From JBEICQ01 sp046297395 (GTDB lineage Bacteria; Bacteroidota; Bacteroidia; UBA4408): a DNA stretch of 51,999 bases. Location of the stretch: the NCBI GenBank assembly GCA_046297395.1, contig JBKCNM010000005.1, positions 1-51,999 on the forward strand, in the 5' to 3' direction. Below the pieces are notes generated by a model. The model was not told where the DNA came from, did no database searches, and worked only from the letters and a program-made list of their open reading frames with translations. Every line of letters begins with the position of its first letter. The first letter of the stretch is position 1. The position numbers were made by a program, and so were the translations under genes. Of this stretch, positions 16,039-23,935 are shown piece after piece.

Positions 16039-16878
16039 TTATTTTTTACTAATTTTCAGGGAAGGAAACATCCTTACATCATTCTTGGGACGGTCGTTTG
16101 AATCCCTGTCTAGCGTGGCAATTTTATCAATCACATCCAAGCCTTCCACCACTTCACCAAAAACAGTGTAACCTCCATCCAGATGAGGAGCTCCCCCCAA
16201 AGTTGAATAAGCTTTTATTTGTTCGGGTGTGAAAGAAAAGTCGGGTATCTTTTGTAATTGGCTGTTCACATATTCAATGGCTGCTTTGGAAACCAACTCA
16301 AGAGAGTCTCTGTTCTGCGCTTGCTGCAGCCTGATAACCGTGCGAAGCAAAGCTGCGTTCTCGGGTCTGTTCAGATACTCCTGATAGAGTTTCTGACCGT
16401 TTTGCTGCCTCTTCATATTGCTCATCCTCTGTGCCATCTGAGTCAATTCTGCCTCTGTGAAAACCTTGCCCTGCACAAGGTAAAATTGTGAGCCTGAACT
16501 TGCCTTGGTAGGATTTACATCATCTCCCAACCTGGCGCCTGCGAGTGCACCCTTTTTATGAAAATACTCAGGAAGAATTTCGGCAGGTATGGTGTAACCC
16601 GGACCACCATTGCCCAACATTGCACCTGAAGCCGCCCGCTTAGAATCAGGATCTCCGCCCTGAATCATAAAAGTTGGAATGATTCGGTGAAAAATCAGGC
16701 TATCGTAAAAACCTTTTTTCACCAACCGAATAAAGTTGGCGCGATGCAAGGGAGTTTTCTCATAAAGTTTCACCACAATATTTCCTTGCGATGTCTTTAT
16801 TTCTACGAGGGTGTCTTTTTGACTGAAAACCTGCTTTGTTAGGGCTAAGCAAATTGTAACGATTAGTAATTTTTTCAT
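16039..16878 (-). CDS. Exported peptidyl-prolyl cis-trans isomerase (cyclophilin type)
   Basis: 279 aa from ATG at 16878, where the signal peptide begins (MKKLLIVTICLALTKQVFSQ); an ATG at 16893 only adds METGR. The cyclophilin fold is clear: VEIKTSQGNIVVKLYEKTPL, HRANFIRLVKKGFYDSLIFH, RIIPTFMIQGGDPDSK, and near the end GGYTVFGEVVEGLDVIDKIA. About 90 residues (roughly 135-225) are inserted between the catalytic half and the last strands, a helical, Gln/Arg-rich insert seen in Bacteroidota members. It should catalyse proline isomerisation in the periplasm. First gene of the minus-strand operon with the coiled-coil protein and TauE-like permease. Confidence 0.92.
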   Translation of the reverse strand: MKKLLIVTICLALTKQVFSQKDTLVEIKTSQGNIVVKLYEKTPLHRANFIRLVKKGFYDSLIFHRIIPTFMIQGGDPDSKRAASGAMLGNGGPGYTIPAEILPEYFHKKGALAGARLGDDVNPTKASSGSQFYLVQGKVFTEAELTQMAQRMSNMKRQQNGQKLYQEYLNRPENAALLRTVIRLQQAQNRDSLELVSKAAIEYVNSQLQKIPDFSFTPEQIKAYSTLGGAPHLDGGYTVFGEVVEGLDVIDKIATLDRDSNDRPKNDVRMFPSLKISKK

Positions 16879-16922
16879 ACGACCTGTTTCCAAATTCTTG
16901 GGAAAAATAGGATAAAATCATT

Positions 16923-16930
16923 TACCTTAG
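16923..16930 (+). promoter_or_regulatory. -7-like box TACCTTAG before a small lipoprotein gene
   Basis: One mismatch to TAnnTTTG, 8 nt before the ATG at 16939. The same short spacing is seen at several other genes in this window. Confidence 0.4.
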
Positions 16931-16938
16931 CGAAACTT

Positions 16939-17274
16939 ATGGTTAAGAAATTGGTTTTAGGGGTTTTGGCAGCCTCTTCTTTATCGCTTTTTCAACAATG
17001 CAAGGAGCCCGATGCGCCTAAAGCGGAAATTACCGTTGTAGATAGCCTCAACAAAACCATTTCCGGCGCGATTGTCCGTATAACCTCCAAAAATTATATT
17101 CCCGCCAGTACCATTGACATTTCTCAAAAGACGGATTTGAAAGGAAAAGCCTATTTCAGTTTCAAGCTCGAAGCCATTCTTCAGGTAGTTGCCAACTCTT
17201 CAGGTTTAACCGGTACAGACTATATACAACTTGAAAACGGCAAAACGGTACAAAAAACCATCGTGGTTAAATAG
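16939..17274 (+). CDS. Small putative lipoprotein, transthyretin-like beta domain
   Basis: 111 aa. The N-terminus (MVKKLVLGVLAASSLSLFQQ then Cys21) looks like a lipoprotein signal with a loose lipobox (LFQQC). The mature part reads as a small beta-sandwich: AEITVVDSLNKTISGAIVRI, then KTDLKGKAYFSFKLEAILQV, resembling the carboxypeptidase-regulatory or prealbumin-like domains found on the Bacteroidota surface. No catalytic residues are visible. It is divergent from the cyclophilin gene and its stop overlaps the end of the convergent 119-aa gene by 8 bp. I do not recognise a named family. Confidence 0.7.
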   Translation: MVKKLVLGVLAASSLSLFQQCKEPDAPKAEITVVDSLNKTISGAIVRITSKNYIPASTIDISQKTDLKGKAYFSFKLEAILQVVANSSGLTGTDYIQLENGKTVQKTIVVK

Positions 17275-17626
17275 TCAATTTACCTTCTTCGTTTTCTCTT
17301 CCAAAAAAATAATCAACGATTGCTTCACGCATGAGTTTGCTCTGCTGAAGTGCGTCCATCTTTGGCAACTTTTCTGTTTCCGTGAAATGAGGCCATCCTT
17401 CTTCATCATGCCCATTGTACTCGTAAAAGCCATATTGTGACAATAGGGTGCATATAGCAACATGCATCACATCGAGTTTTTGGTCCTTGGTAAACTTCTT
17501 ACCAAATTTTCCTACTTCCTGAACACCAATCAAAAACAACAAGGCCGGAATATCGGGCTTTTCGCCAATGTGCGTTTCTGCAAGGGCAAGTACCTCCTTC
17601 CATTTATCTTCCAGGTTATTTTCCAT
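17267..17626 (-). CDS. Conserved hypothetical protein, 119 aa
   Basis: Soluble, mostly helical and acidic protein; I recall similar short proteins in Bacteroidota but no named function. Recognisable segments are PDIPALLFLIGVQEVGKFGK, KKFTKDQKLDVMHVAICTLL and a C-terminal LMREAIVDYFF. I chose the ATG at 17626 (MENNLEDKWKEVL); the frame extends upstream to 17701 only across the terminator hairpin of the next gene and gives an implausible hydrophobic start. It is convergent with the small lipoprotein gene, with an 8-bp overlap at the ends. Confidence 0.75.
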   Translation of the reverse strand: MENNLEDKWKEVLALAETHIGEKPDIPALLFLIGVQEVGKFGKKFTKDQKLDVMHVAICTLLSQYGFYEYNGHDEEGWPHFTETEKLPKMDALQQSKLMREAIVDYFFGRENEEGKLTI

Positions 17627-17629
17627 TTC

Positions 17630-17701
17630 TTCTGAATAAAAACAAGGTATTAAAAAAAAGGCCGGCCTGTATGGCCAGCCTTTTTTTCTGAATAAAAACA
17701 A
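17630..17701. repeat. 16-bp perfect direct repeat flanking a terminator
   Basis: TTCTGAATAAAAACAA occurs at 17630-17645 and again at 17686-17701, 56 bp apart start to start, with the terminator hairpin between. The left copy lies just upstream of the 119-aa start, the right copy runs to the end of the T9SS gene. It may be the scar of a short duplication or slippage. Confidence 0.7.
17651..17687 (-). terminator. Intrinsic terminator of the SprB-repeat T9SS gene
   Basis: On the minus strand GGCTGGCC, a 5-nt loop, then GGCCGGCC forms an 8-bp stem with one G-U pair, followed by a long T run (plus-strand A run 17652-17659). The plus strand also ends in seven T, so it may act in both directions. 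It begins 17 nt after the T9SS stop codon. Confidence 0.8.
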
Positions 17702-17703
17702 AT

Positions 17704-20700
17704 TTAATTTTTGATTACCCTCTTGGAGCTTACTTTTTGGTTGCCAATTAACTGAACAAAGTAAACACCTTTAGACAGGTGACCCATGTCATAAGTCATC
17801 ATGGTGCTGTTGATGCGGGTTGTAAACAACTCCTGACCTGTAATGGAAACAATACGCAACTGGGAACCAAGCTGGTTGATGTCAGTTTTGATGTTGAGCA
17901 TTCCATTGGTTGGATTAGGAGACACGCTCATTGCTTTGTCTGCGTCCATGTCACGAACACTTGTAAAGTTTGGTACCAAAAGAGTGGTAGATACAGAGCA
18001 CTGGTTGGCATCAAGCACAGTCACTGTAAACGCACCGAAATTCAGTCCGGTAAATACATTCACTGCTTGTGGCGTACCATTGTTTAATTGGTAAGTAAGT
18101 GCACCTGTTCCTCCGGATGCAACAACCGTGATGGAACCATTTGGATTGGAAGGATCAGAATTGGCTACCACCGTGTTGCTGGTGATGGAGATTGCCGGAG
18201 GAGCAGTTACGCTCACGGTGTCAATGGTAAAACATCCGTTTGCATCTGTTACAGTAACTGTATATGATCCCGCTCCAACATTATTGGCAGTTGAGGAAGA
18301 TCCGAGATTGTTTGACCATGAATAGGTGTAAGGGGCAGTTCCTCCGGTTGGCACAACTGTAGCAGATCCATTGGAAGAGTTAGAACAAAGGGGATTGGTT
18401 GTAGTGAAGGTAAGGTCAGGTCCCAGTCCCTGAGGAGTTGGAATCGTCACTGAGAATGTTTCACTGCATCCGCCGGCATCGGTAACCACACAAGAGTAGG
18501 TTCCGGGAGGAATTCCTGTTGCTGTATCAGTAACTTGTGCCGGTGTGGTGTTCCATAGGTAGGTAAAATTGCCGGAAGCCAATACTGTTACGCTGGCAGA
18601 TCCATCAGGGGTAGTACAACCGGTTGGGCTCGAAAACGCAACAGTTACTGAGTCGTCGAACTGGGGAGCTGGCGGGGTTGTTACAGATACTACCGCACAA
18701 TTCTGTCCATCCACAATTGTCACTTCATAGCTTGTGTTCGGCATAAGACCGGTGGCTGTTGAAGTGGTTTGGGCCGGTGTGGTGTTCCATGTATAAGTTG
18801 GGTTACCTGGATTGGCAACGGTTACCGTTGCAGTGGCATCATTGGTGGTACATCCGGTGGCAGCAACTGTAGAAGTGTTGATGGTTCCAAACGGATTAGG
18901 CACATTGAATGTAAAGCTGGTTGAGCAACCTCCGGAAGTTACCGTAACTGTATGGCTACCCCCTGAAAGATTGGTGATGCTGCTGTCTCCTGGCACCCCA
19001 TCCCACAGATAGCATGGATTTGTAAGGGGCTCGTTGATGGAAACAGAAGTGGTACCGCAAGAAACCGCTGTAACACTTCCGGTAAGCGTATCGCAGTTGT
19101 TTGGAGGCAGGCTGAATTGGGATTCAGTGAAATTCACTCCTTTGAGATACTTGTGCTGAATAGGTCCGGTTCCTGGGTCACCGGGAGCACGGGAATCAGC
19201 GATGGTGGTAGGAATGATATACAAGGTATCGTCGAGTACCAAATCGATGGGAGATGAGAAATTCCAGAAGTTCTTACCTGCATTTACGATATCATCAGCA
19301 GTGAAATTGATAACCGGCGTCATCACATTATTGTCTACATCGTAACCCCTGCCTTTGATATCAGGGAATAAGTTTTCTGTTGCATTGTTCCAAAGCGCAG
19401 GATCGGTATCTGTCCAGGTGTAAAATATCTTGGAACCATCCGTGGTGCGACCGATGTTGATACGGGCACCCCAGCCAATTCCTCCACCATCAGACCAGTA
19501 TGAGTTGGCATCGGCCACATCAGTGGTTTGTAAACTGTCGATATAATTTGCAGACCAACCGCATTCGGTGGTGTACAGGTCAAACAAATGCAGGGGTATG
19601 GTCCATGTGTAATCGAGAGAGTCCGGATCATCTGTGCTTGCGCTGGAAACCATACATGCAATGTGCAACTGGTCATTTTTATCTACAATCACATCATAAC
19701 CATGGGTCATTCCTATCCAGGGACGCTTTGTGCCCTGACTGGTTTCACGAATCACATCAGTGATGGGAGTGAGTGTTCCAAAATTAAAGATGGGCATCAA
19801 ACTCCAAGTGGCACCAGCATCAGAGGTTTTGTAAACGATGGGCTGATATGAATTGAAACTTGTGGCGGAGTCAACCCCGTTGTAAATGAAATAGCCCACT
19901 TGGCCGTCTTCAGACCAGGCAGTGTGTGTTGTTCCAAATACTTTTTTGCTTCCGTCTGCAGGATCGATTGCAAAGCTGTGAGGAAAGCCTCTTGTTGACC
20001 AGGTAAATGAATCACCGGCAGCATCATAAGTGCCTTTTACAAGCACCCCTTTAACCCATCCCGGATCGGTGGTGCTGTTTATATCCAAGTATTCGGAACC
20101 GGAGATGTACACATGTCCATCGGTGGTGGTCTGAATATCTGTTCTCATCAAATCCATGCTCTGTGGGTTGCCGGGAGCAAGGTTGTCCTGGATATAAACT
20201 CTTCTGTTGGTACCATTCGCTCTTACACTAACAAAGAAATTACCTTGCCAGTCAGCACCGGGATGCCAGGGTCCGCAGGCAACGATAAGGGCGTTGTCGG
20301 GATTGGTATTACCGGGAGGATTAAAAATGGCGCCGGAGGGATAACGACACAGGTTAATGTCATCGGACAGAACCGCCAGGGTGGTATCAAAAGCCCCGCC
20401 CAAATCGGTGGATATGGATGCCTGCACATAGCCTGAGTTACCGGGGTCATCAGCATTTTTGCGACGCACAAGGGAAATCATTTCCAGGTCTTGGTTGGCG
20501 TACACCTTGTTCATCATCCCATAAATGGATGTAAACAAATTAGGGGAGCTTCCTGCTTTGATACGAACCGGTGCACTTGAGGAAGCTGCTACCAATGGAT
20601 TGGGAGAGGCATTGGGAGCCAGGTTGTAATTGCTAAAACTCGTTCCTGTTTCAGCATCTATCCTGTTAACAACAGGATTGTTTTTGGGATGTTTGCGCAC

Positions 20701-20772
20701 TTCATTTCTGTCGATGGCCTTGGTTGAAAAGACAATTCCCAGAGAGGCAAACAAGAGTAGATGTTTCTTCAT
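17704..20772 (-). CDS. T9SS-secreted protein: sialidase-like propeller plus SprB-type repeats
   Basis: 1022 aa. A signal peptide (MKKHLLLFASLGIVFSTKA) leads to a region of about 500 residues resembling a BNR/sialidase-type beta-propeller (for example VYKTSDAGATWSLMPIF, TTTDGHVYISGSEY). It is followed by five or so Ig-like repeats of the SprB type (GTAPYTYSWSNN ... VGAGSYTVTVTDANGC). The C-terminus (SVSPNPTNGMLNI ... LSKGVYFVQLIGNQ, ending SSKRVIKN) is a type A T9SS sorting domain, which directs export through the outer membrane and usually anchoring. No sialidase catalytic residues can be claimed. It has its own promoter (20795-20802) and a terminator just after the stop. Confidence 0.88.
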   Translation of the reverse strand: MKKHLLLFASLGIVFSTKAIDRNEVRKHPKNNPVVNRIDAETGTSFSNYNLAPNASPNPLVAASSSAPVRIKAGSSPNLFTSIYGMMNKVYANQDLEMISLVRRKNADDPGNSGYVQASISTDLGGAFDTTLAVLSDDINLCRYPSGAIFNPPGNTNPDNALIVACGPWHPGADWQGNFFVSVRANGTNRRVYIQDNLAPGNPQSMDLMRTDIQTTTDGHVYISGSEYLDINSTTDPGWVKGVLVKGTYDAAGDSFTWSTRGFPHSFAIDPADGSKKVFGTTHTAWSEDGQVGYFIYNGVDSATSFNSYQPIVYKTSDAGATWSLMPIFNFGTLTPITDVIRETSQGTKRPWIGMTHGYDVIVDKNDQLHIACMVSSASTDDPDSLDYTWTIPLHLFDLYTTECGWSANYIDSLQTTDVADANSYWSDGGGIGWGARINIGRTTDGSKIFYTWTDTDPALWNNATENLFPDIKGRGYDVDNNVMTPVINFTADDIVNAGKNFWNFSSPIDLVLDDTLYIIPTTIADSRAPGDPGTGPIQHKYLKGVNFTESQFSLPPNNCDTLTGSVTAVSCGTTSVSINEPLTNPCYLWDGVPGDSSITNLSGGSHTVTVTSGGCSTSFTFNVPNPFGTINTSTVAATGCTTNDATATVTVANPGNPTYTWNTTPAQTTSTATGLMPNTSYEVTIVDGQNCAVVSVTTPPAPQFDDSVTVAFSSPTGCTTPDGSASVTVLASGNFTYLWNTTPAQVTDTATGIPPGTYSCVVTDAGGCSETFSVTIPTPQGLGPDLTFTTTNPLCSNSSNGSATVVPTGGTAPYTYSWSNNLGSSSTANNVGAGSYTVTVTDANGCFTIDTVSVTAPPAISITSNTVVANSDPSNPNGSITVVASGGTGALTYQLNNGTPQAVNVFTGLNFGAFTVTVLDANQCSVSTTLLVPNFTSVRDMDADKAMSVSPNPTNGMLNIKTDINQLGSQLRIVSITGQELFTTRINSTMMTYDMGHLSKGVYFVQLIGNQKVSSKRVIKN

Positions 20773-20794
20773 GTTTTATTCAGTTTTGAATTCA

Positions 20795-20802
20795 CAAATA
20801 TA
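20795..20802 (-). promoter_or_regulatory. -7 box TATATTTG of the SprB-repeat gene
   Basis: Perfect minus-strand TAnnTTTG, 22 nt before the ATG at 20772, with a TTG about 18 nt upstream as a -33 element. It lies in the 88-bp gap after the ABC ATPase gene, so the T9SS gene has its own start of transcription. Confidence 0.65.
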
Positions 20803-20860
20803 ACACGGGCAAACTAAAAACAATACGAGAAGCCTAAATCACTAAAAAAAAATAATTTAT

Positions 20861-21544
20861 TTAACGATTCAGCTCATCCGACTCAACAATACCGTCTCTT
20901 AACCTCACGATTCTTTTGGCAAATCGGGCGATATCTTCTTCATGGGTAACGATGATGACCGTATTGCCCCCGGCATGAATGTCCTTAAACAGCTGCATAA
21001 TATCATGTGAAGTTTTGGTATCCAGGTTGCCCGTGGGTTCATCAGCCAGGATGATGGAGGGATTGTTTACCAGTGCCCTGGCAATGGCTACCCTTTGCCT
21101 CTGTCCGCCGCTCAGTTCATTGGGCTTGTGTTTCATGCGATCGGCCAAACCCACACTGTTGAGGCTCTGTTCTGCCTTGGCAAGCCTTTCGGCCTTTGAG
21201 AGTCCGGCGTAAATCAAAGGCAAGGCAACATTTTCAAGGGCTGTGTATCGGGGTAGCAAGTTAAATGTTTGAAAGACAAATCCGATTTCTTTGTTCCTCA
21301 CGGCAGCCAGCTCATCGTCCTCCATTCCGGAGACATCGTTGCCATTTAAAATATAATTCCCTGAGGTTGGTGTATCTAAACAACCAAGGATGTTCATGAG
21401 CGTGGATTTACCCGAACCGGAAGGTCCCATCAGCGCCAGGTATTCATTTTTTTCTACGGTGAGATTCACCCCTCTCAGTGCCCTGATGATTTCTGTTCCG
21501 ATTTTAAACTCTCTTTTAATGTTGATCAGGGAAATAAGGCTCAT
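20861..21544 (-). CDS. ABC transporter ATP-binding protein, MacB/LolD type
   Basis: 227 aa, a single nucleotide-binding domain: Walker A GPSGSGKST (40-48), Q-loop in VFQTFNLLPRYTALENVALP, signature LSGGQRQRVAIARAL, Walker B IILADEPTGNLD, and the switch His in VIIVTHEEDIARFAKR. The 'NLLPRYTALENV' and 'PTGNLDTKTS' segments place it with the MacB/LolD/FtsE subgroup, which powers extrusion of lipoproteins or export through TolC rather than import. No permease is adjacent; a fitting MacB-type permease is at 29945. It overlaps the upstream methyltransferase gene by 4 bp. Confidence 0.92.
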   Translation of the reverse strand: MSLISLINIKREFKIGTEIIRALRGVNLTVEKNEYLALMGPSGSGKSTLMNILGCLDTPTSGNYILNGNDVSGMEDDELAAVRNKEIGFVFQTFNLLPRYTALENVALPLIYAGLSKAERLAKAEQSLNSVGLADRMKHKPNELSGGQRQRVAIARALVNNPSIILADEPTGNLDTKTSHDIMQLFKDIHAGGNTVIIVTHEEDIARFAKRIVRLRDGIVESDELNR

Positions 21545-22296
21545 GGTTTAAGGAAAAAGTACTGTGGATGATTACGGGTCTGCAAAAATATCATTCCTAA
21601 TCTACCAAGGTCTACAGCGTAGCGGTTTTTCTCCAGGTCACAAATTTTTCTCCAGACTTGCCACATGTCTTCCGACCATCTGATGTCATCAAACACCAGT
21701 GTCCCACATGCATTTAAATATGGCCTTATCATTTGGTAATACGCAAGGGTTGCATCTCCCCTGTGGTTGCCGTCGAAAAAAACCATGTCGATTTTGTTCA
21801 ACTCGCTGAGCACACCGGGCAATGTCAGGGAAAATTCACCCTTTTTAAAGTGGATATCCGAAAAACCGGCCTGAACAACAAATTTTCCGGCCCTCTCCAT
21901 GGTTTCTGCACATCCTTCGAGCGTGTGCACATGGGCATTGCCGCCTGTGAGGTAGCAGGACCCTATGCCCAAACATGTACCTAATTCCAATACAACACGG
22001 TACTGCATGTAAGCAACCGTGTTCCACAATATGTTGCCATAATCTTTGCCTAGAGAATGATTCAGCAATTGTTTAACATCCATGGTTCTTCCGGACTCTC
22101 CCATGCCAAAGTCCTGCTTTACAAATCTATCCTTGAGGCGGGAAAAAGCTTTCCGTGTTTGTTCTATCCTGAGGAGACGAGCGTCTGCGTTCTTTTTTAA
22201 AACACATGCCTGGTACCAATCGAAAACGAAAGGTGAATGCAAACCATGGGCGTTTTTTCGCTTCAGGTAGTAGGCTGTCCAGCGCCGAAGTTCCAT
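21541..22296 (-). CDS. Class I SAM-dependent methyltransferase
   Basis: 251 aa. The central Rossmann fold shows motif I VVLELGTCLGIGSCYL, a following acidic position in HVHTLEGCAE, and KIDMVFFDGNHRGDATLAYY, which resembles the metal-assisted O-methyltransferase/cephalosporin-hydroxylase-like group (FFDGNH). The N-terminus (KRKNAHGLHSPFVFDWYQ) is a conserved opening in Bacteroidota versions. The substrate is unknown. It is first in a two-gene unit with the ABC ATPase (ATGA overlap); a -7-like CATCTTTG (one mismatch) lies just before it. Confidence 0.82.
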   Translation of the reverse strand: MELRRWTAYYLKRKNAHGLHSPFVFDWYQACVLKKNADARLLRIEQTRKAFSRLKDRFVKQDFGMGESGRTMDVKQLLNHSLGKDYGNILWNTVAYMQYRVVLELGTCLGIGSCYLTGGNAHVHTLEGCAETMERAGKFVVQAGFSDIHFKKGEFSLTLPGVLSELNKIDMVFFDGNHRGDATLAYYQMIRPYLNACGTLVFDDIRWSEDMWQVWRKICDLEKNRYAVDLGRLGMIFLQTRNHPQYFFLKP

Positions 22297-22375
22297 ATCT
22301 CATGCAAAGATGGTTTTTTCACCCGTGATTGTTTGAAACTAATTGCAAATTCGACTTGGGCATGCTGTCATACAC

Positions 22376-22383
22376 TAATTTTG
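22376..22383 (+). promoter_or_regulatory. -7 box TAATTTTG of rodA
   Basis: Perfect TAnnTTTG only 6 nt before the TTG at 22390 that begins the RodA frame. If this box is used the mRNA is essentially leaderless and starts at or next to a TTG codon. Confidence 0.55.
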
Positions 22384-22389
22384 TGAGCA

Positions 22390-23631
22390 TTGAGAAAGCA
22401 GCAAGGGATATTCCGAAACATCGATTGGGTGCTGGTTGCCTTATACTTGGTTTTGGTCTTTATGGGATGGCTGAGCGTATATGCTGCCGTTTACAATGAA
22501 GAACACAGCTCCATCCTCGACTTTAGTCAGAAATACGGAAAGCAACTGGTGTGGATTTTATCATCAGCCTTTATCGCCTTGCTGATTCTGGTGGTTGAAG
22601 GAAATTTTTTTGCTGCATTCTCCTATCCGATCTATGCTTTTTTTATGGGGATGCTGGTGCTGGTGCTTTTTGTGGGCAAGGAGGTGAGTGGAAGTAAATC
22701 CTGGTTCGGCATTGGAGATTTTGGCATACAACCTGCCGAGTTTGCCAAGTTTGCCACTTTGATGGCCCTTGCGAAATTTCTTGGAGATATCCAGATTAAA
22801 ATGACCGAAACGCGGACAAAGGTAATCTCGGCAGCAATTGTGCTTACACCAATGTTTTTGATTGTCCTGGAGAATGAGACCGGCGTAGCCCTTGTGTATT
22901 CCTGTTTTATTCTGGTGATGTACCGTGAGGGGTTATCGGGCAACATCCTGCTTCTGGGCGTAGCCATGGGCGTTCTGTTCCTGTTGGCATTACTCATCAA
23001 CAAGTTTATCCTGATTGGTGTGCTTGCCTTCCTCACCTTCCTGCTTTTCCTGTTGGTTAGAAAAACCACACAGAATATCCTGATTGTCATACTCATCTTT
23101 ATCTTGTCATCCGGCGTGGTTTATAGTGTTCAGTATGCCTTTGATAAACTTGAGCCGCATCAGAAGAAACGCATCAATGTTTTTTTGGGAAAAGAGTCAG
23201 ACAAAAAGAAGGCCGGCTACAATGTAAACCAATCGCTTATTGCCATTGGCTCCGGAGGCATTCTCGGAAAAGGTTTTTTGCAGGGAACGCAAACCAAGTA
23301 CGATTTTGTTCCCGAACAATCCACCGACTTTATCTTCTGTACCGTGGGTGAGGAATGGGGGTTTGCGGGTGCCACGGTTGTGGTTTTACTCTTTCTGGCT
23401 TTGCTTCTGAGGATTGTTCAGGTTGCCGAAAGACAACGATCCCCATTCAGCCGCATTTATGGCTATGGTGTTGCATCCATCATCTTTTTTCACTTGCTCG
23501 TAAATGTGGGCATGACCATCGGCCTGATGCCGGTTATCGGAATTCCGCTTCCACTATTCAGCTATGGAGGCTCATCGCTTTGGGCTTTCACCATCCTCTT
23601 GTTCATCCTGATAAAACTGGACTCCTACTGA
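22390..23631 (+). CDS. rodA: Rod-shape protein RodA (SEDS glycosyltransferase)
   Basis: RodA is the SEDS-family peptidoglycan polymerase of the elongasome, working with a class B PBP. The 413-aa product has about ten membrane helices, the opening IFRNIDWVLVALYLVLVFMG, WLSVYAAVYNEEHSSIL, a GKEVSGSKSW segment after the third helix, the extracellular loop with GYNVNQSLIAIGSGGILGKG, and the terminal family signature GLMPVIGIPLPLFSYGGSS. The start is TTG at 22390 (reading RKQQGIFRN); no ATG or GTG is available before the first helix. No mreC or pbp2 neighbour is present here. The two tRNA genes follow downstream from their own promoter. Confidence 0.95.
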   Translation: MRKQQGIFRNIDWVLVALYLVLVFMGWLSVYAAVYNEEHSSILDFSQKYGKQLVWILSSAFIALLILVVEGNFFAAFSYPIYAFFMGMLVLVLFVGKEVSGSKSWFGIGDFGIQPAEFAKFATLMALAKFLGDIQIKMTETRTKVISAAIVLTPMFLIVLENETGVALVYSCFILVMYREGLSGNILLLGVAMGVLFLLALLINKFILIGVLAFLTFLLFLLVRKTTQNILIVILIFILSSGVVYSVQYAFDKLEPHQKKRINVFLGKESDKKKAGYNVNQSLIAIGSGGILGKGFLQGTQTKYDFVPEQSTDFIFCTVGEEWGFAGATVVVLLFLALLLRIVQVAERQRSPFSRIYGYGVASIIFFHLLVNVGMTIGLMPVIGIPLPLFSYGGSSLWAFTILLFILIKLDSY

Positions 23632-23663
23632 TTGGAAATTCTCAGGTCATTGCAAGAAAAATT

Positions 23664-23692
23664 TTGTGCAATTGATTTTTGCATTACTTTTG
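23664..23692 (+). promoter_or_regulatory. Promoter of the tRNA pair (-33 TTG, -7 TACTTTTG)
   Basis: TTG at 23664-23666, an 18-nt spacer and perfect TACTTTTG at 23685-23692. The mature 5' end of tRNA-Gly is 14 nt downstream. Confidence 0.7.
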
Positions 23693-23705
23693 CCGTCCCA
23701 GGTAA

Positions 23706-23781
<76 letters not shown>

Positions 23782-23782
23782 C

Positions 23783-23808
23783 TCCCGCTCAAGCGGGATT
23801 TTTTTTTG
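23783..23808 (+). terminator. Intrinsic terminator between the two tRNA genes
   Basis: TCCCGC, loop TCAA, GCGGGA, then ten T. It sits 2 nt after tRNA-Gly and 5 nt before tRNA-Leu. As a strong hairpin/T-run it should stop most transcripts before tRNA-Leu, for which I see no separate TAnnTTTG box. Confidence 0.75.
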
Positions 23809-23813
23809 GTTTT

Positions 23814-23899
23814 GCCCGGGTGGTGGAACTGGTAGACACGCAGGACTTAAAATCCTGTGACCCTAAAAGGTCGTACGGGTTCGATTCCCGTCTCGGGCA
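23814..23899 (+). tRNA. tRNA-Leu, anticodon TAA
   Basis: A class II tRNA: acceptor GCCCGGG with CTCGGGC (one G-T pair), D-arm with TGGAACTGGTAGACA, anticodon arm CAGGACTTAAAATCCTG giving TAA, a long variable arm (TGACCCTAAAAGGTCGT) and T-arm GGGTTCGATTCCC. Discriminator A at 23899 is followed by CCC, so CCA is not encoded, unlike tRNA-Gly. It faces leuS, which makes the enzyme that charges it, across 36 bp. Confidence 0.97.
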
Positions 23900-23935
23900 C
23901 CCCTTCACACAAACTGGTTGTGCAAGCTATGCACC

